Below, in pieces: positions 1-9,455 of a DNA stretch of 64,000 nucleotides. The DNA is from Vibrio alfacsensis (lineage in GTDB: Bacteria > Pseudomonadota > Gammaproteobacteria > Enterobacterales > Vibrionaceae): assembly GCF_003544875.1 (NCBI RefSeq), contig NZ_CP032093.1, positions 2,914,001-2,978,000 on the forward strand, read 5' to 3'. A program made the translations under genes and the position numbers. Below the pieces are notes generated by a model. That model had not been told where the DNA came from and made no database searches. It worked only from the letters and a program-made list of their open reading frames with translations. Each line of letters starts with the position of its first letter. Position 1 is the stretch's first letter.

Positions 1-1
1 C

Positions 2-151
2 GACATCAACTGCCGTCCATGCTTTAAACGCGAGTGTCAGTTTAAGCACTTAAAGTGTTTGACGGACTTATCACCTGAGAAAGTCCTAAGCTGTATTCAG
101 AAACTCGAGTCAGACTTAACAAACAATAATTCAAAACTAGAAAGGAATTGA
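2..151 (+). CDS. Glycosyltransferase family 9 (heptosyltransferase-like), 3' end only
   Basis: Open frame entering from the left edge and ending in TGA at 149-151, about 49 codons. The visible tail contains the Cys-rich motif CRPCFKRECQFKHLKCL followed by LSPEKVL, which is typical of the C-terminus of ADP-heptose:LPS heptosyltransferases of the WaaF/GT9 type. It would act at the inner face of the inner membrane in core or O-chain assembly. Its stop overlaps the possible TTG starts of the next gene, so the two are probably co-transcribed. Only the tail is seen, so the exact specificity (heptosyltransferase II or a related GT9) is inferred. Confidence 0.6.
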   Translation, partial: DINCRPCFKRECQFKHLKCLTDLSPEKVLSCIQKLESDLTNNNSKLERN

Positions 152-153
152 TC

Positions 154-1018
154 TTGAAAATAGTCAACGTTGTTGGTGGCTTAGGCAGCCAAATGTTTGC
201 ATATGCACTCTACCTTAGTTTAAAGGAACGCTTCAGCGATCAAGAATCTATCCACTTAGATACTTCTTTCTACCGAAAGAACAAGCAACATAATGGGTAT
301 GAACTCGAAAGATTATTTGATGTAAAAGAACAACCTGCTAACGTATTTATCAAAGGCCTATTACGTAATAGGGATTTTTTCAAAAGTTACGTAAACTCTT
401 ACTCAAACGTTTAGATGCGGCAGATAACAACTACAACTTCGACCCGAACGTGTTTAACAATGAAAATACTCTCTATATCCAAGCATGGACCTCTTGGAAA
501 TACTTCTCCGAATGTACTGATTTAGTCAAATCTGTGTTTACTTTTAAGCCATTAAATGATGATAAAATATTGAAATATCGAACATCATAACCAGCTCTAA
601 CTCTGTATCTATTCACGTTCGTCGAGGGGACTACCTAAACTCGCCTGCGTTATCAGGCCTAGCCCCACTTTGGTACTATCATAACGCAATTAAATATATC
701 GAAGAAAACACAGAGCATCCGACGTTCTTTGTTTTTTCTGATGATATTCAGTGGTGCCGAGATAACCTAGCCCTATCAAATGTTCATTACATTGACTGGA
801 ATACCAAAAACGATAGCTACAAAGACATTCAACTAATGAGCTTATGCAAACACAATATCATTCCAAATAGTAGTTTTAGTTGGTGGGGAGCATTTTTAAA
901 TGAGAACACCGACAAAATTGTTATTGCACCTGAAACGTGGGGCAATAAGTCAGTTGGAGTTGAATTAAACGACATGAATTACCCTGGATGGTTGGTAATC
1001 CCAAATACTGAAAAGTAG
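154..1018 (+). CDS. Alpha-1,2-fucosyltransferase, glycosyltransferase family 11 (two frameshifts)
   Basis: Reading across two breaks gives a protein of about 288 residues, the normal GT11 length. The N-terminus KIVNVVGGLGSQMFAYA and the central HVRRGDYL motif are signatures of alpha-1,2-fucosyltransferases, which transfer L-fucose from GDP-fucose. The C-terminal part has the SSFSWWGAFL and APETWG motifs of the family. The first break is in the T-run near 374-379 and the second in the A-run near 562-566; adding one base to each restores one frame. The start is TTG at 154 or 148; no ATG is available. A real pseudogene cannot be excluded, but the same kind of break occurs in essential genes nearby. 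No GDP-fucose synthesis genes lie in the window. Confidence 0.75.
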
Positions 1019-1032
1019 TTATCATTATATAA

Positions 1033-1058
1033 ATGCGACTCTCTAAGAAGAGTCGCAT
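1033..1058 (+). terminator. Hairpin after the fucosyltransferase gene
   Basis: A perfect 10-bp inverted repeat, ATGCGACTCT and AGAGTCGCAT, with a 6-base loop, lies 14 bases after the stop codon. No clear T-run follows, so termination is likely but may be factor-assisted. Confidence 0.5.
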
Positions 1059-1148
1059 GTAAGACCGCTGCTTCAGCATGAATGATAAATTAATAAAACT
1101 ATCTTAAATTGCAAACGAACTTAACTCGCTAAACACTACGGTCATAAG

Positions 1149-2406
1149 ATGCTCACCAGAATTGCATACAGTCTAATACTCACACTTATATCACCTGTTT
1201 TTATTAGGTTTATACAAAAAACCAAATAAGCCTACGTTTGGTAAGCGTTGGAAAGAACACTTCGGTATAACACCAAGATTAGAGTCGGTAGATAAACCAA
1301 TTTGGGTGCATGCTGTATCCGTGGGAGAGTGTATTGCTGCAACTCCCCTTATCAAAGCTTTAAAAGAGCGAAATCCAAAACAAACTATTTTAGTAACAAC
1401 TACTACTAGCACTGGTGCTGAACAAATCTCCAAGCTAGGTGAGCTCGTTGTACATCGCTATATGCCCATCGACTTTAGCTTCGCTGTCAAAAGATTTTTA
1501 GAGAAAACTCAACCAAAACAGATGTTAATCATCGAAACCGAGCTTTGGCCAAATACCTTAGATGAAGTTTATCGAGCAGGAATACCAATTATCATAGTTA
1601 ATGCTCGCTTATCTGAGAAATCATGTAATAACTATGCCAAAGTTCAACCACTGTTCAACTTGATGTTGCCGTGCATAACCAAAGTACTTTGCCAAACAGA
1701 ATCAGATGCAAATCGATTTGAACGCTTGGGAGTAGAGAAAAAAAAGTTGGCGGTAACAGGTTCTATCAAGTTTGACATTCAAATCTCTAATGAGGTCAGA
1801 GAAAAAAGTAAACGACTGAGAGAAGAACTTGGCCAACATCGCCCAGTTTGGATCGCAGCAAGTACCCATAAAGGTGAAGATGAACAAGTCTTAGCTGCAC
1901 ATCAACAAATGTTAAAGTCACATCCAAATGCACTATTGATCCTTGTACCTCGCCACCCTGAGCGCTTTGACAGCATATATGATCTATGCCAACAGCTAAA
2001 CTTAAAGACTATACGTCGAACAGCACGGATTGATATAACTGACTCTACTCAAGTTTACCTTGGAGATACCATGGGAGAAATGATCTTGTTATTAGGTGCT
2101 GCTGATGTCTGCTTTATGGGTGGTAGCTTGGTTGGAGATAAAGTCGGTGGTCACAATGTATTAGAGCCTGCAGCTTTGGGTATTCCGATCATTACAGGTC
2201 CCAGTTACTTCAACTTTAAAGAAATGACAGAAAGTCTAATAGCTCTAGGAGCCTTAAAGCAAATTCAAAATGAACAAGAACTGGCTTCTTGCCTTATTCA
2301 AATTATTCAGGAATCTGCTATCTCTGAGGAGATGTCGCGCAATGCCGAAGCATTCGTGAAACAAAACTTAGGGGCTGTTGGTAAAACAATGAATTGTATA
2401 CGTTGA
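1149..2406 (+). CDS. waaA: 3-deoxy-D-manno-octulosonic acid (Kdo) transferase WaaA (frameshift near the start)
   Basis: WaaA transfers Kdo from CMP-Kdo to the lipid A precursor at the inner membrane and is normally essential. From ATG 1149 the N-terminal membrane anchor (MLTRIAYSLILTLISP) is followed by a break at the T-run 1198-1202. Removing one T joins it to LLGLYKKPNKPTFGKRW and the long frame that carries WVHAVSVGE, TELWPN, the HPERF region and the PAALGIPIITGPSYFNF motif of Kdo transferases. The joined length is about 419 residues, as expected for the family. The gene converges on the amino-sugar operon ending at 2493. The single-base break is most likely a sequencing error, because loss of WaaA is usually lethal. 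Confidence 0.9.
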
Positions 2407-2492
2407 GAGGACAGTACCCTCAACATACGTATTTCCCCTTATTATTAGCCTCAGTAAAGCTTACGCTAGAGCTATCAACGTTAAAGCCTGTG

Positions 2493-3425
2493 CTATTTTA
2501 ATCGTCTCAGTACTTTTAGTGCTGTTCGGTAGTCTCTCGTTTTCAAAAAATACCTTAGCGCTGACTGATACAATGCTAACGGTTCTGAAGGAATGGAAGC
2601 CATAAACTCAGCCACGACCATTCTTTTCTTTACCATTTCCGCAACATGATGTGATCCCTTACACTGAGCATCACGCAAATTCATTTTCAAGTCTTGCAAC
2701 TCTCTTTGCGCATTAATAACGGTATTGTCATATTTGTCTTTCCGCGTCTCTTTCGCAAAAGTTGAAATACCCCCTAATCGATATTGAATCCACCTCTTAG
2801 GCTCATGGTGTACTCCATTTAGCAAAAATGCACGCAATACATTAATTCGGTCCTCGTTGATGATATCTTTATGGTAAGGATCAAATTCATCTAAAATATT
2901 AGAGGTAAAAGCAGCGCAGCAACCATCAACCGCACACTTTCTATTTAGAATATTTTCTAAAGTGTAAGGCTTTTTATTCTGTTTGATGGATTCAAACGCC
3001 TCAATAATATCGCCTTGCTCTGAGATTTTGTCGTAACTACCAATGATTAAGCTTGGCTTCCCATTATCTAACCATGCACGGTAAGTTTCTTCAATTCGCG
3101 TTGGCATAGCAACATCATCGCCAGCTTGCCCAATGATTAACTTACCTTCATACTGACCTCGTAACGAGTTCAATTGACTTACTAACCCAATATTTTTTTC
3201 ATTGTGGCGGTATTCGATATTTAACCCCTCAGGGGCCGATTCAAGTATCGATAAGATTTTTTCATGACTATCATCTGGCGAACAATCATCCAGAATTAGC
3301 AATTTACTTGGCCACACAGTTTGTTGAAGCACTGAAGAAAGCGTTTGTTCTAGATAGTCTGATTGTTTGTAGCAGAAGAATGCATAAACAACCTCTTCTA
3401 GTACAGGGATATTATCTCGTGCCAT
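2493..3425 (-). CDS. Glycosyltransferase family 2, last gene of the amino-sugar operon
   Basis: A 310-residue GT-A fold enzyme. Residues 13-50 form the nucleotide-binding start (YAFFCYKQSDYLEQTLSSVL, then LLILDDCSP with D46-D47), and GQAGDDVAM (D103-D104) sits where the metal-binding DxD is expected. No membrane segment is visible, so it should be a cytoplasmic or peripheral enzyme acting on a lipid-linked or core acceptor. Its start overlaps the stop of the aminotransferase gene by one base (TAATG), so the two are translationally coupled. From context it may transfer the 3-amino-3,6-dideoxyhexose made by this operon. Donor and linkage cannot be read from sequence. Confidence 0.8.
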   Translation of the reverse strand: MARDNIPVLEEVVYAFFCYKQSDYLEQTLSSVLQQTVWPSKLLILDDCSPDDSHEKILSILESAPEGLNIEYRHNEKNIGLVSQLNSLRGQYEGKLIIGQAGDDVAMPTRIEETYRAWLDNGKPSLIIGSYDKISEQGDIIEAFESIKQNKKPYTLENILNRKCAVDGCCAAFTSNILDEFDPYHKDIINEDRINVLRAFLLNGVHHEPKRWIQYRLGGISTFAKETRKDKYDNTVINAQRELQDLKMNLRDAQCKGSHHVAEMVKKRMVVAEFMASIPSEPLALYQSALRYFLKTRDYRTALKVLRRLK

Positions 3426-4531
3426 TACACTACCTTAAAAGAGTTAATTGCATCGATGACTTTTTGACATTCTTGTTCACTTAAACATGGGGACATAGGA
3501 AGTGATAAAACTTCGTCCTGCAATTTCTCAGTCAATGGAAAAGAAAGATGATTAAACTCACTGTAAGCCTGTTGCTTGTGTGGCGCAATAGGATAATGAA
3601 CTAACGTCTGGATATCGTGCTCTACTAGGTGCTTAATTAATGCATCTCGATAAGCACAACGTACAACAAACAGATGCCAGACATGCTCACCATCTACATT
3701 CAACTTTGGCACTTCGACTAGACTATTATTTATACCTCTCAAGTAGTGATCAGCTATATTCTGTCGACTCGCGGTTTCTGAATCAAGGTACTTTAATTTT
3801 ACTCGCAACATTGCGGCTTGAATTTCATCTAAACGGCTGTTTAAACCTTGATATGAATTCTCATATTTTTTATGTGAGCCATAATTGCGAAGTGCGATCA
3901 AAGTTTGAGCTAGCTCATCATTATTTGTAGTAATCGCTCCAGCATCACCTAACGCACCAAGGTTTTTGCCAGGATAGAAACTAAAACCAGCAGCATCCCC
4001 CCAACTGCCCGCTTTCTTGCCATCAGTCATCGCGCCATGTGCTTGAGCACAATCCTCCAGTACCAACAAATTGTGCTCTTTTGCGATTTGCATAATTTCT
4101 GGCATTGGTGAAATCAGTCCATAGAGATGAACGGGCAAAACGGCTTTTGTTCTTGGGGTAATTGCAGCTTCAATGCCCTCTTTCGTTAAGTTGTACGTCT
4201 CCATATCTGGCTCAACTAGCACAGGCACTAACTCGTTTTCTGTGATGGCTAGAATGCTTGCGATGTAAGTATTTGCAGGAACGATAACTTCATCGCCTTC
4301 TGAAAGCTTGCCTAATTCTTTCCAAGCCCGCAAAACTAAGATGAGTGCATCTAAACCATTAGCCACACCAATGGCATATTTAGTTTCGCAATATTCAGCA
4401 AACTTAGACTCAAATTGTTCTAGTTCGTTGCCCATAATGTACCAACCGGAATCGATTACTCGTGCACAGGCTTCTTTCAGTTCATTTTCATACGCAGCAT
4501 TGATAGCTTTCAAATCTAAAAACTTGATCAC
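3425..4531 (-). CDS. fdtB: dTDP-3-keto-6-deoxyhexose aminotransferase (FdtB/QdtB type)
   Basis: A 368-residue PLP-dependent sugar aminotransferase of the DegT/DnrJ/EryC1 family. The signature [18 protein letters not shown] contains the PLP lysine K189, and [11 protein letters not shown] holds the ring-binding aspartate D160. The N-terminus [17 protein letters not shown] is typical of FdtB/QdtB enzymes. Together with RmlA, RmlB and the FdtA-like ketoisomerase of the same operon it should convert dTDP-3-keto-6-deoxyhexose to dTDP-3-amino-3,6-dideoxyhexose with glutamate as amino donor. It overlaps the upstream ligase gene by four bases. Whether the product is the galacto (Fuc3N) or gluco (Qui3N) isomer depends on the isomerase and is not settled by eye. 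Confidence 0.85.
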   Translation of the reverse strand: MIKFLDLKAINAAYENELKEACARVIDSGWYIMGNELEQFESKFAEYCETKYAIGVANGLDALILVLRAWKELGKLSEGDEVIVPANTYIASILAITENELVPVLVEPDMETYNLTKEGIEAAITPRTKAVLPVHLYGLISPMPEIMQIAKEHNLLVLEDCAQAHGAMTDGKKAGSWGDAAGFSFYPGKNLGALGDAGAITTNNDELAQTLIALRNYGSHKKYENSYQGLNSRLDEIQAAMLRVKLKYLDSETASRQNIADHYLRGINNSLVEVPKLNVDGEHVWHLFVVRCAYRDALIKHLVEHDIQTLVHYPIAPHKQQAYSEFNHLSFPLTEKLQDEVLSLPMSPCLSEQECQKVIDAINSFKVV

Positions 4532-5876
4532 TTGATATTCACTCTAATTTTTTTAAAACGTTCACCGACACCTGCATCATCCGTAAAGTTAATTTTCGTC
4601 GGTACTTTATAGGCATCTAACTGAGCTCTACAGCATTTACGGATTTGTTTTTTGAGCTCTTTTAGGTCTATATCTTCGCTAGGTGTAACATTCGCGACAA
4701 CGGTTTGCCCTGTAATTGCATTCGCAACCGCATAAACCACACAATCATCAATACCATCAATACCAAGTAGTACTGACTCGATTTCACTCGGCAACACTTT
4801 TTCACCGCCGACATTAATGACTTCTTTTGCTCTGCCTATAATTTTTAAGTAACCATCTTCCGACTGCTCGACCAAGTCACCAGTTTGGAACCAGCCATCT
4901 TCAGAAAAGCTACTCATATCATGGTTCAAATAACCCATTATTTGCGTTTTACTGCGCAACCAAAGTTCATTATTGACGATCTTGTACTCTTGATTTGGGT
5001 CATCAAACTTAATTTCTAGACTGCTTGAAGAGCGGCTAGACGTTTGAGCAATTCCTGTTTCGCTCGTACCAAATGTTTGCAGCAATTTAACTCGAGGTAA
5101 GGTTGCTTTCAAACGCAGCAACAAGCTTTCAGGCATAGCTTCAGTGCCATATGTCACCATTCTTAGAGACTTAAGGTCGTAATGCTGATGTACATTAGCA
5201 ATGAGCATCATATTTAAAAATGTTGGTGAGGCAGGAAGTAAATTGACTTTCTCACGCTCGATCAACATCGCGACGTGTTCTGGCTCCCTCTTTTCTGGGA
5301 TAACAATTTTAGCCCCCATCGAAAGAGAATTGAGTAACGTATTTATCCCACCAATGTGGTCAAACATCAGAAATACCATAATAGACAATGACTTAGGTCG
5401 TTTATCTACGTAAGTAGCCAGCAATACATCTAAATTATGGATCATTGCTTTAGGCTCACCAGTACTGCCGCTACTAAAGAGAACCAAACCCGACTGCTCG
5501 CGAAATATCAAATCCAGTATCAATTGATGGCGATTAACTATATCTTGCTCAAACTGCTCAAAAGCAATGCCTGTTGACTTACGTAGGTTAATCACCACGT
5601 CAGGCTTTATCACTGCAATTCGTTTTTCAACTTCTTCCTGGTTTTCACTCACAATCGGGACAATGATGCACTTCTTCTTCACTAGAGCAAAAATAAAGAA
5701 ATAGCATCAAATGAATAATCACTAACAATGCAAACGACTTGGCTTTGAGTAATTTGTTTTAGGTCATTCCCAAAGCGCTTAATATTCTGATTAAGATCAC
5801 TATAACTGTGTTGTTCAGAGTTGAAGCTTAAGGCGACTTCATCAGAATAACCTGACAGCTTATCTAAATATTCCAT
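4528..5876 (-). CDS. AMP-forming acyl ligase (ANL superfamily) of the acyl-modification module (frameshift)
   Basis: Two adjacent frames, 5876-5682 and 5682-4528, form one ANL-superfamily adenylating enzyme of about 449 residues. Visible core motifs are SGSTGEPK (phosphate-binding loop, residues 71-78 of the downstream frame), [41 protein letters not shown] and a C-terminal ERFKKIR holding the usual A10 lysine region. The break lies in the T-run near 5692; one extra T restores the frame. Such enzymes activate a carboxylic acid as acyl-AMP and pass it to CoA or a carrier-protein phosphopantetheine. Two ACP genes lie in the same operon, so loading of one ACP is the natural inference. The start overlaps the SDR stop by one base. 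Confidence 0.8.
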
Positions 5877-6572
5877 TATTTGAACACTCCTCCCAAGTAG
5901 ATCACCTGACCAGTAATAAATTCACTTCTTGGTGAGATAAAAAATCAACGACATTAATGACATCGTCTTCTTTCCCAAGTCGTTTAATTGCTTGGCTTTC
6001 AATAAGCTCTTCAATCTTCTTTTGGGCACTGCTTTGATTAAGTCTGTTGGTACTGGGGTTGGACCAACAGCATTAACTCGAATACCGTAAGGAGACAGCT
6101 CCTTAGCTGATATTTTAGTCAATGACTCTACTGCCGCTTTACTTGCTGCGTAGATCGCCTCACCCTCAAGATCTAATGGTACAGCGACCGTTGAATAATT
6201 AACGATGGACCCCGATTTTGTTTCATCATTAATTTTGCTATTTCTCTAGAAAACAAAAGTGCCGAACACATTGGTTGCCATCACTTTCTCAGCACTACTC
6301 AAAGGCGTTGTCAGAAAATGGTTCATCGCTGCCATGCCTGCGTTGTTCACCAATACATCAACAGTACGAAATTGCTTTCTCACACTTCTCACCATGGAAA
6401 CCACCGCCTTTTCATCGGTTACATCCAATTCAAAATGATGGTAACGCTCATGTTCAACGCTGCTTTCCTGACGGCTACAACCAATGACGGTATGCCCCTG
6501 TGCCAGATAATGCTCTGCTAATGCTTTACCCAGACCTTTTCTAGAACCTGTAATAACAATATTCAACGGCAT
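5876..6572 (-). CDS. Short-chain dehydrogenase/reductase (FabG-like), several frameshifts
   Basis: The N-terminal part has the Rossmann motif ITGSRKGLGKALA and the NNAG motif. Later frames carry SIVNYSTVAV, the YAASKAA catalytic Tyr-Lys motif, KELSPYGIRVNAVGPTPVPTDL and the C-terminal ITGQVIYLGGVFK. The whole is a classical SDR of about 232 residues. Four single- or double-base breaks, at runs near 6254, 6221, 6029 and 5939, split it; all are in homopolymers. By family it would reduce a ketone with NAD(P)H, most likely a carrier-bound 3-ketoacyl group or the amino-sugar substituent. It starts 10 bases after the second ACP gene and its stop overlaps the ligase start. Genuine inactivation is possible but less likely than sequence error. 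Confidence 0.7.
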
Positions 6573-6582
6573 AATTTAGTTT

Positions 6583-6870
6583 CTACTCTTCTACCAACTG
6601 TGCAATATACTTCGCCAGCGTTTCAACATTTCGGAAAGGAGAGGTCACTTGACTCATAGCCTTTTCATCTGCCAACGTGACATCAACGTCAAAATCATCA
6701 CTAATCTTCTCTTCAAGTTCAGTGATCAAGAATACGATACCCACACTGTCTAGAACGCCGCTTGCACCAAACAGTTTTGTTTTTTCATGAGCTTCAACTA
6801 AAGCCTCATTATCTTCATCCTCACCCATTTCATGCAGAGTGGACAAAACTAGCTCTATATACTTTTCCAT
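6583..6870 (-). CDS. Acyl carrier protein (second ACP of the operon)
   Basis: A 95-residue acidic protein with the ACP phosphopantetheine motif GVLDSVGIVFLI; S42 is the expected attachment serine. It is longer than housekeeping AcpP (about 78 residues) and has a 20-residue acidic insertion before the motif. It lies between two FabG-like genes, with 10-base gaps on both sides. It should carry an acyl intermediate for the KAS III, reductase and acyltransferase encoded around it. Which ACP receives the starter and which the extender unit cannot be told from sequence. Confidence 0.82.
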   Translation of the reverse strand: MEKYIELVLSTLHEMGEDEDNEALVEAHEKTKLFGASGVLDSVGIVFLITELEEKISDDFDVDVTLADEKAMSQVTSPFRNVETLAKYIAQLVEE

Positions 6871-6880
6871 ACTTTATTCT

Positions 6881-7624
6881 CTACTCATTTGTACCAAGCG
6901 TTATACCGCCATCAACAACTAAATCTGCACCAGTAACCCATTTAGCTCTACTAGATAAAAGAAATTCTACAGCATCTGCAACATACTCTGATTTACCTAA
7001 ACCTAACGGGTAAAGTTGCTCTAAACGCTGAAAAAAAGCATCATCATTGTGATTTTGAGTCAAATCTGTCCGAATTAGCCCTGGTGAAACGGTATTCACT
7101 CTAATATTCTGCTTAGCAAGCTCTTTCGCCAATGATTTAGTCGCTCCAATCAAACTTGCTTTTGATGCACCATAATTTACCGTTCCTGTCGCGCCAACAC
7201 TTGCAGCAATAGATGCAATAAAAACGATTGACGCTCCGGACTCACTGTATGCTCTTTTATCAGATAGCCCCCTAGCCAACGCTAACCCACTAAATAGATT
7301 TAAATTAAACGTTTCGAGCATCTTTTCATGGGAATTAAAGCGATTTGGCAGCACAGAAAGAACACCCGCTGCGTGGACTAGACCTGAAAACTTACCATAC
7401 AGCTTCGCCAACTGATTTGGTAAGCGAGACAGTTCATCGATACCATCAGAAAGGTCTCGACTAAAGAAGCTAAATGACTCTGGGTATTTAGCTGATAGTT
7501 CCTGGATACCAGCTTTCTCTGTACGAGCCAAACCAACAACTCGATTGCCGGATGAAAGTAAGTTCCGACAAATTGCTAAGCCAATTCCAGAGCTGGCACC
7601 TGTGACTAAATACAATTTTGACAC
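6881..7624 (-). CDS. 3-oxoacyl-ACP reductase-like SDR
   Basis: An intact 247-residue classical SDR. VTGASSGIG (residues 7-15) binds the NADP cofactor, and the catalytic triad is S138, Y151 and K155 (NYGASKASL). The C-terminus VTGADLVVDGGIT is that of FabG-type reductases. In this operon it would reduce the beta-keto group formed by the neighbouring KAS III to a 3-hydroxyacyl-ACP. It sits between the two ACP genes with 9- and 10-base gaps. A role in sugar ketone reduction is the main alternative, but FabG-like ends and the ACP context favour the acyl substrate. Confidence 0.83.
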   Translation of the reverse strand: MSKLYLVTGASSGIGLAICRNLLSSGNRVVGLARTEKAGIQELSAKYPESFSFFSRDLSDGIDELSRLPNQLAKLYGKFSGLVHAAGVLSVLPNRFNSHEKMLETFNLNLFSGLALARGLSDKRAYSESGASIVFIASIAASVGATGTVNYGASKASLIGATKSLAKELAKQNIRVNTVSPGLIRTDLTQNHNDDAFFQRLEQLYPLGLGKSEYVADAVEFLLSSRAKWVTGADLVVDGGITLGTNE

Positions 7625-7633
7625 GATACTGCC

Positions 7634-7852
7634 TTATAAACCGGCTAGAGCCATCAAATCAGACACAGTTTCAATGTTTTTAAGTTCAGCGTTGGTGATA
7701 TTCTTTGAAAACTCAATATCAAACATCGAAATCACACCCAAATGAGCCATCGAATCCCATTCTTCAAGCTCTTTGAGATTTGTCGATTCATTAATGGCGT
7801 CTTCTAGCTGAAGAACATCTGTTAGCTCTTCAAGAAATTGCTCTTTATTCAT
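7634..7852 (-). CDS. Acyl carrier protein (first ACP of the operon)
   Basis: A 72-residue acidic ACP with the attachment motif EEWDSMAHLGVI (S34). It differs strongly from the second ACP of the same operon (WDSMA against LDSVG). The WDSMAHL form is common in carrier proteins of polysaccharide and natural-product clusters that hold special acyl groups. It lies 13 bases after the KAS III gene and 9 bases before the reductase gene, which fits a direct partner role with both. Confidence 0.85.
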   Translation of the reverse strand: MNKEQFLEELTDVLQLEDAINESTNLKELEEWDSMAHLGVISMFDIEFSKNITNAELKNIETVSDLMALAGL

Positions 7853-7865
7853 TTTTCTCTCTCTT

Positions 7866-8929
7866 TTATAACACTACGACTTCAGACACGTATGCATTGT
7901 TTAATGACAGCACCGCGCTTGCCCAAGACAAGCCGACGCCAAAACCAGAGAGTACAACATCATTCACAGATACCACCTTTCCACCTAAAGTATGAGAGAT
8001 GGCGCAAGGAATAGATGCACTACTTTGATTTCCGTATAAACTCACAATATCACTTGGCGCTTTATCTTTAGGCGCTTTAATCCGTCTAACAATGTTTGAA
8101 ATTATGTACTGATTTGCCTGATGGAAAAATAAGTAATCAATATCATTCATTGATTTCCCACTAAACTCGAGAATGTCAGTAATGGCTTGAGGCTCAGTTT
8201 TGATTGCAAAATTAAATACTTCACCACCATTCATGAACAAATCATTTAAGCTACGACAATTCCCCTCTTCATCAACACTCTCTTGTTGTGTGTCATTGGA
8301 AAATGGGGTTCTAAACCCACCAGCAGGCTGAATAATATGATGACTGCCTCTACCATCTGTATGGAGGCTAAAATAACTATGCGACTTTGAATCTGACTGT
8401 TGCACTAAAGTAGCACTACCTGCATCACCAAACAAAGGGGCTGTTGAACGATCTCTTTCATTCACACACTGACTCAAAGTATCTCCAGAAAGTAGCAAAA
8501 TATTTTTGCATCCCCCTACCTCTACCATCATGTGAGCAAGCCACAGACCGTATACATAGCCTGAACAACCTAAAGAAACATCAAATGCTGCAACATTTGT
8601 ATCTAGACCAAGTTTTCCATGCAAAATTGCCGCATTCGATGGTTGGAAATGATCCGGTGTTTGAGTAACAAAGATAACAGCATCAATTATTGAACGATCA
8701 ACGCTCAATGCCTTAATCAATTTTTCAGACGCTGCTACACAAAGATCCAAAGCCGTAGTTCCACCCTCCACCACATGACGCTTATCCAAACCCACCGCTT
8801 TTTTTATACGGGCGATTTGCTTTTCATTGCCTCCATAAAGCGCAACCTCGTCATCAATACACTTTATCGTCGAGGGTACAACTGTCACAATACCGGCAAT
8901 TTTGCACTATGAAATTGAGAATTAGGCAT
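7866..8929 (-). CDS. 3-oxoacyl-ACP synthase III (FabH-like; frameshift at codon 10)
   Basis: A KAS III-type condensing enzyme, about 354 residues after correction. All three catalytic residues are present; counted from the in-frame GTG at 8888 they are C108 (SLGCSGYVYGL), H256 (FFHQANQYI) and N287 (YGNQSSASIP). The true start is probably ATG 8929, which overlaps the end of the GNAT gene. One missing A in the run near 8899-8902 separates it from the long frame and restores the start MPNSQFHSAKIAGIVTVV. FabH-type enzymes condense an acyl-CoA starter with malonyl-ACP. Here it would make a short 3-ketoacyl-ACP such as acetoacetyl-ACP for sugar decoration. It is separate from the housekeeping fab cluster. 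Confidence 0.85.
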
Positions 8930-9455
8930 CTTGTAATCCTATATATTTCCCCAGTTTAGCTTTCATTTTAGGGAACTGTTCTGATGTAAATTCAAAGTAT
9001 TTAAACTCTTCATTTTCATGAGTAAATACCGAGCCATAACCCTGATGAAAACGGATAACCCGTTTATTACCTTTCATAACATCGAAAATGATTTTATGTT
9101 TATTTAGTGATTCAAACACAAACGCATACATCAATAGGACTGACTCAATAGTAACGGGGAGTTCTACACCATCAATCATAATCCAACTACCTGGAGTTGC
9201 TGAATGTGATTTTATATCGTAGAGTCGGTAAGTACCCACACGTTGTCCGAATGAATCTTCAACAATAAAGTAATACTCCGAACCTTCGCGCTCACGTTCT
9301 TTATAGTGTTCAATCCACTCTACCTGCTTTTCTACCGAACTCCTCGTTTTGCTTAAAAACTGACTTTTCTTTTCATCAGTTCTTAGAGAAACGATAAATT
9401 CGGCATCTTCTATTTCTACTAACCTTAAAGAACAGTACTGCCCATTCAATCTCAT
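8922..9455 (-). CDS. GNAT-family N-acyltransferase, probably acting on the dTDP-amino sugar
   Basis: A 177-residue GNAT-fold protein. The N-terminus LRLVEIEDAEFIVSLRTDEKKSQFL and the central VGTYRLYDI strand resemble nucleotide-sugar N-acetyltransferases of the PseH type. It lies between fdtA and the KAS III gene, overlapping fdtA by four bases and the KAS III start by eight. The known N-acetyltransferases of dTDP-Fuc3N and dTDP-Qui3N (FdtC, QdtC) are left-handed beta-helix hexapeptide proteins. A GNAT in that position, next to ACP genes, suggests transfer of a less common acyl group to the 3-amino group. The substrate is inferred from context only. Confidence 0.75.
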   Translation of the reverse strand: MRLNGQYCSLRLVEIEDAEFIVSLRTDEKKSQFLSKTRSSVEKQVEWIEHYKEREREGSEYYFIVEDSFGQRVGTYRLYDIKSHSATPGSWIMIDGVELPVTIESVLLMYAFVFESLNKHKIIFDVMKGNKRVIRFHQGYGSVFTHENEEFKYFEFTSEQFPKMKAKLGKYIGLQDA

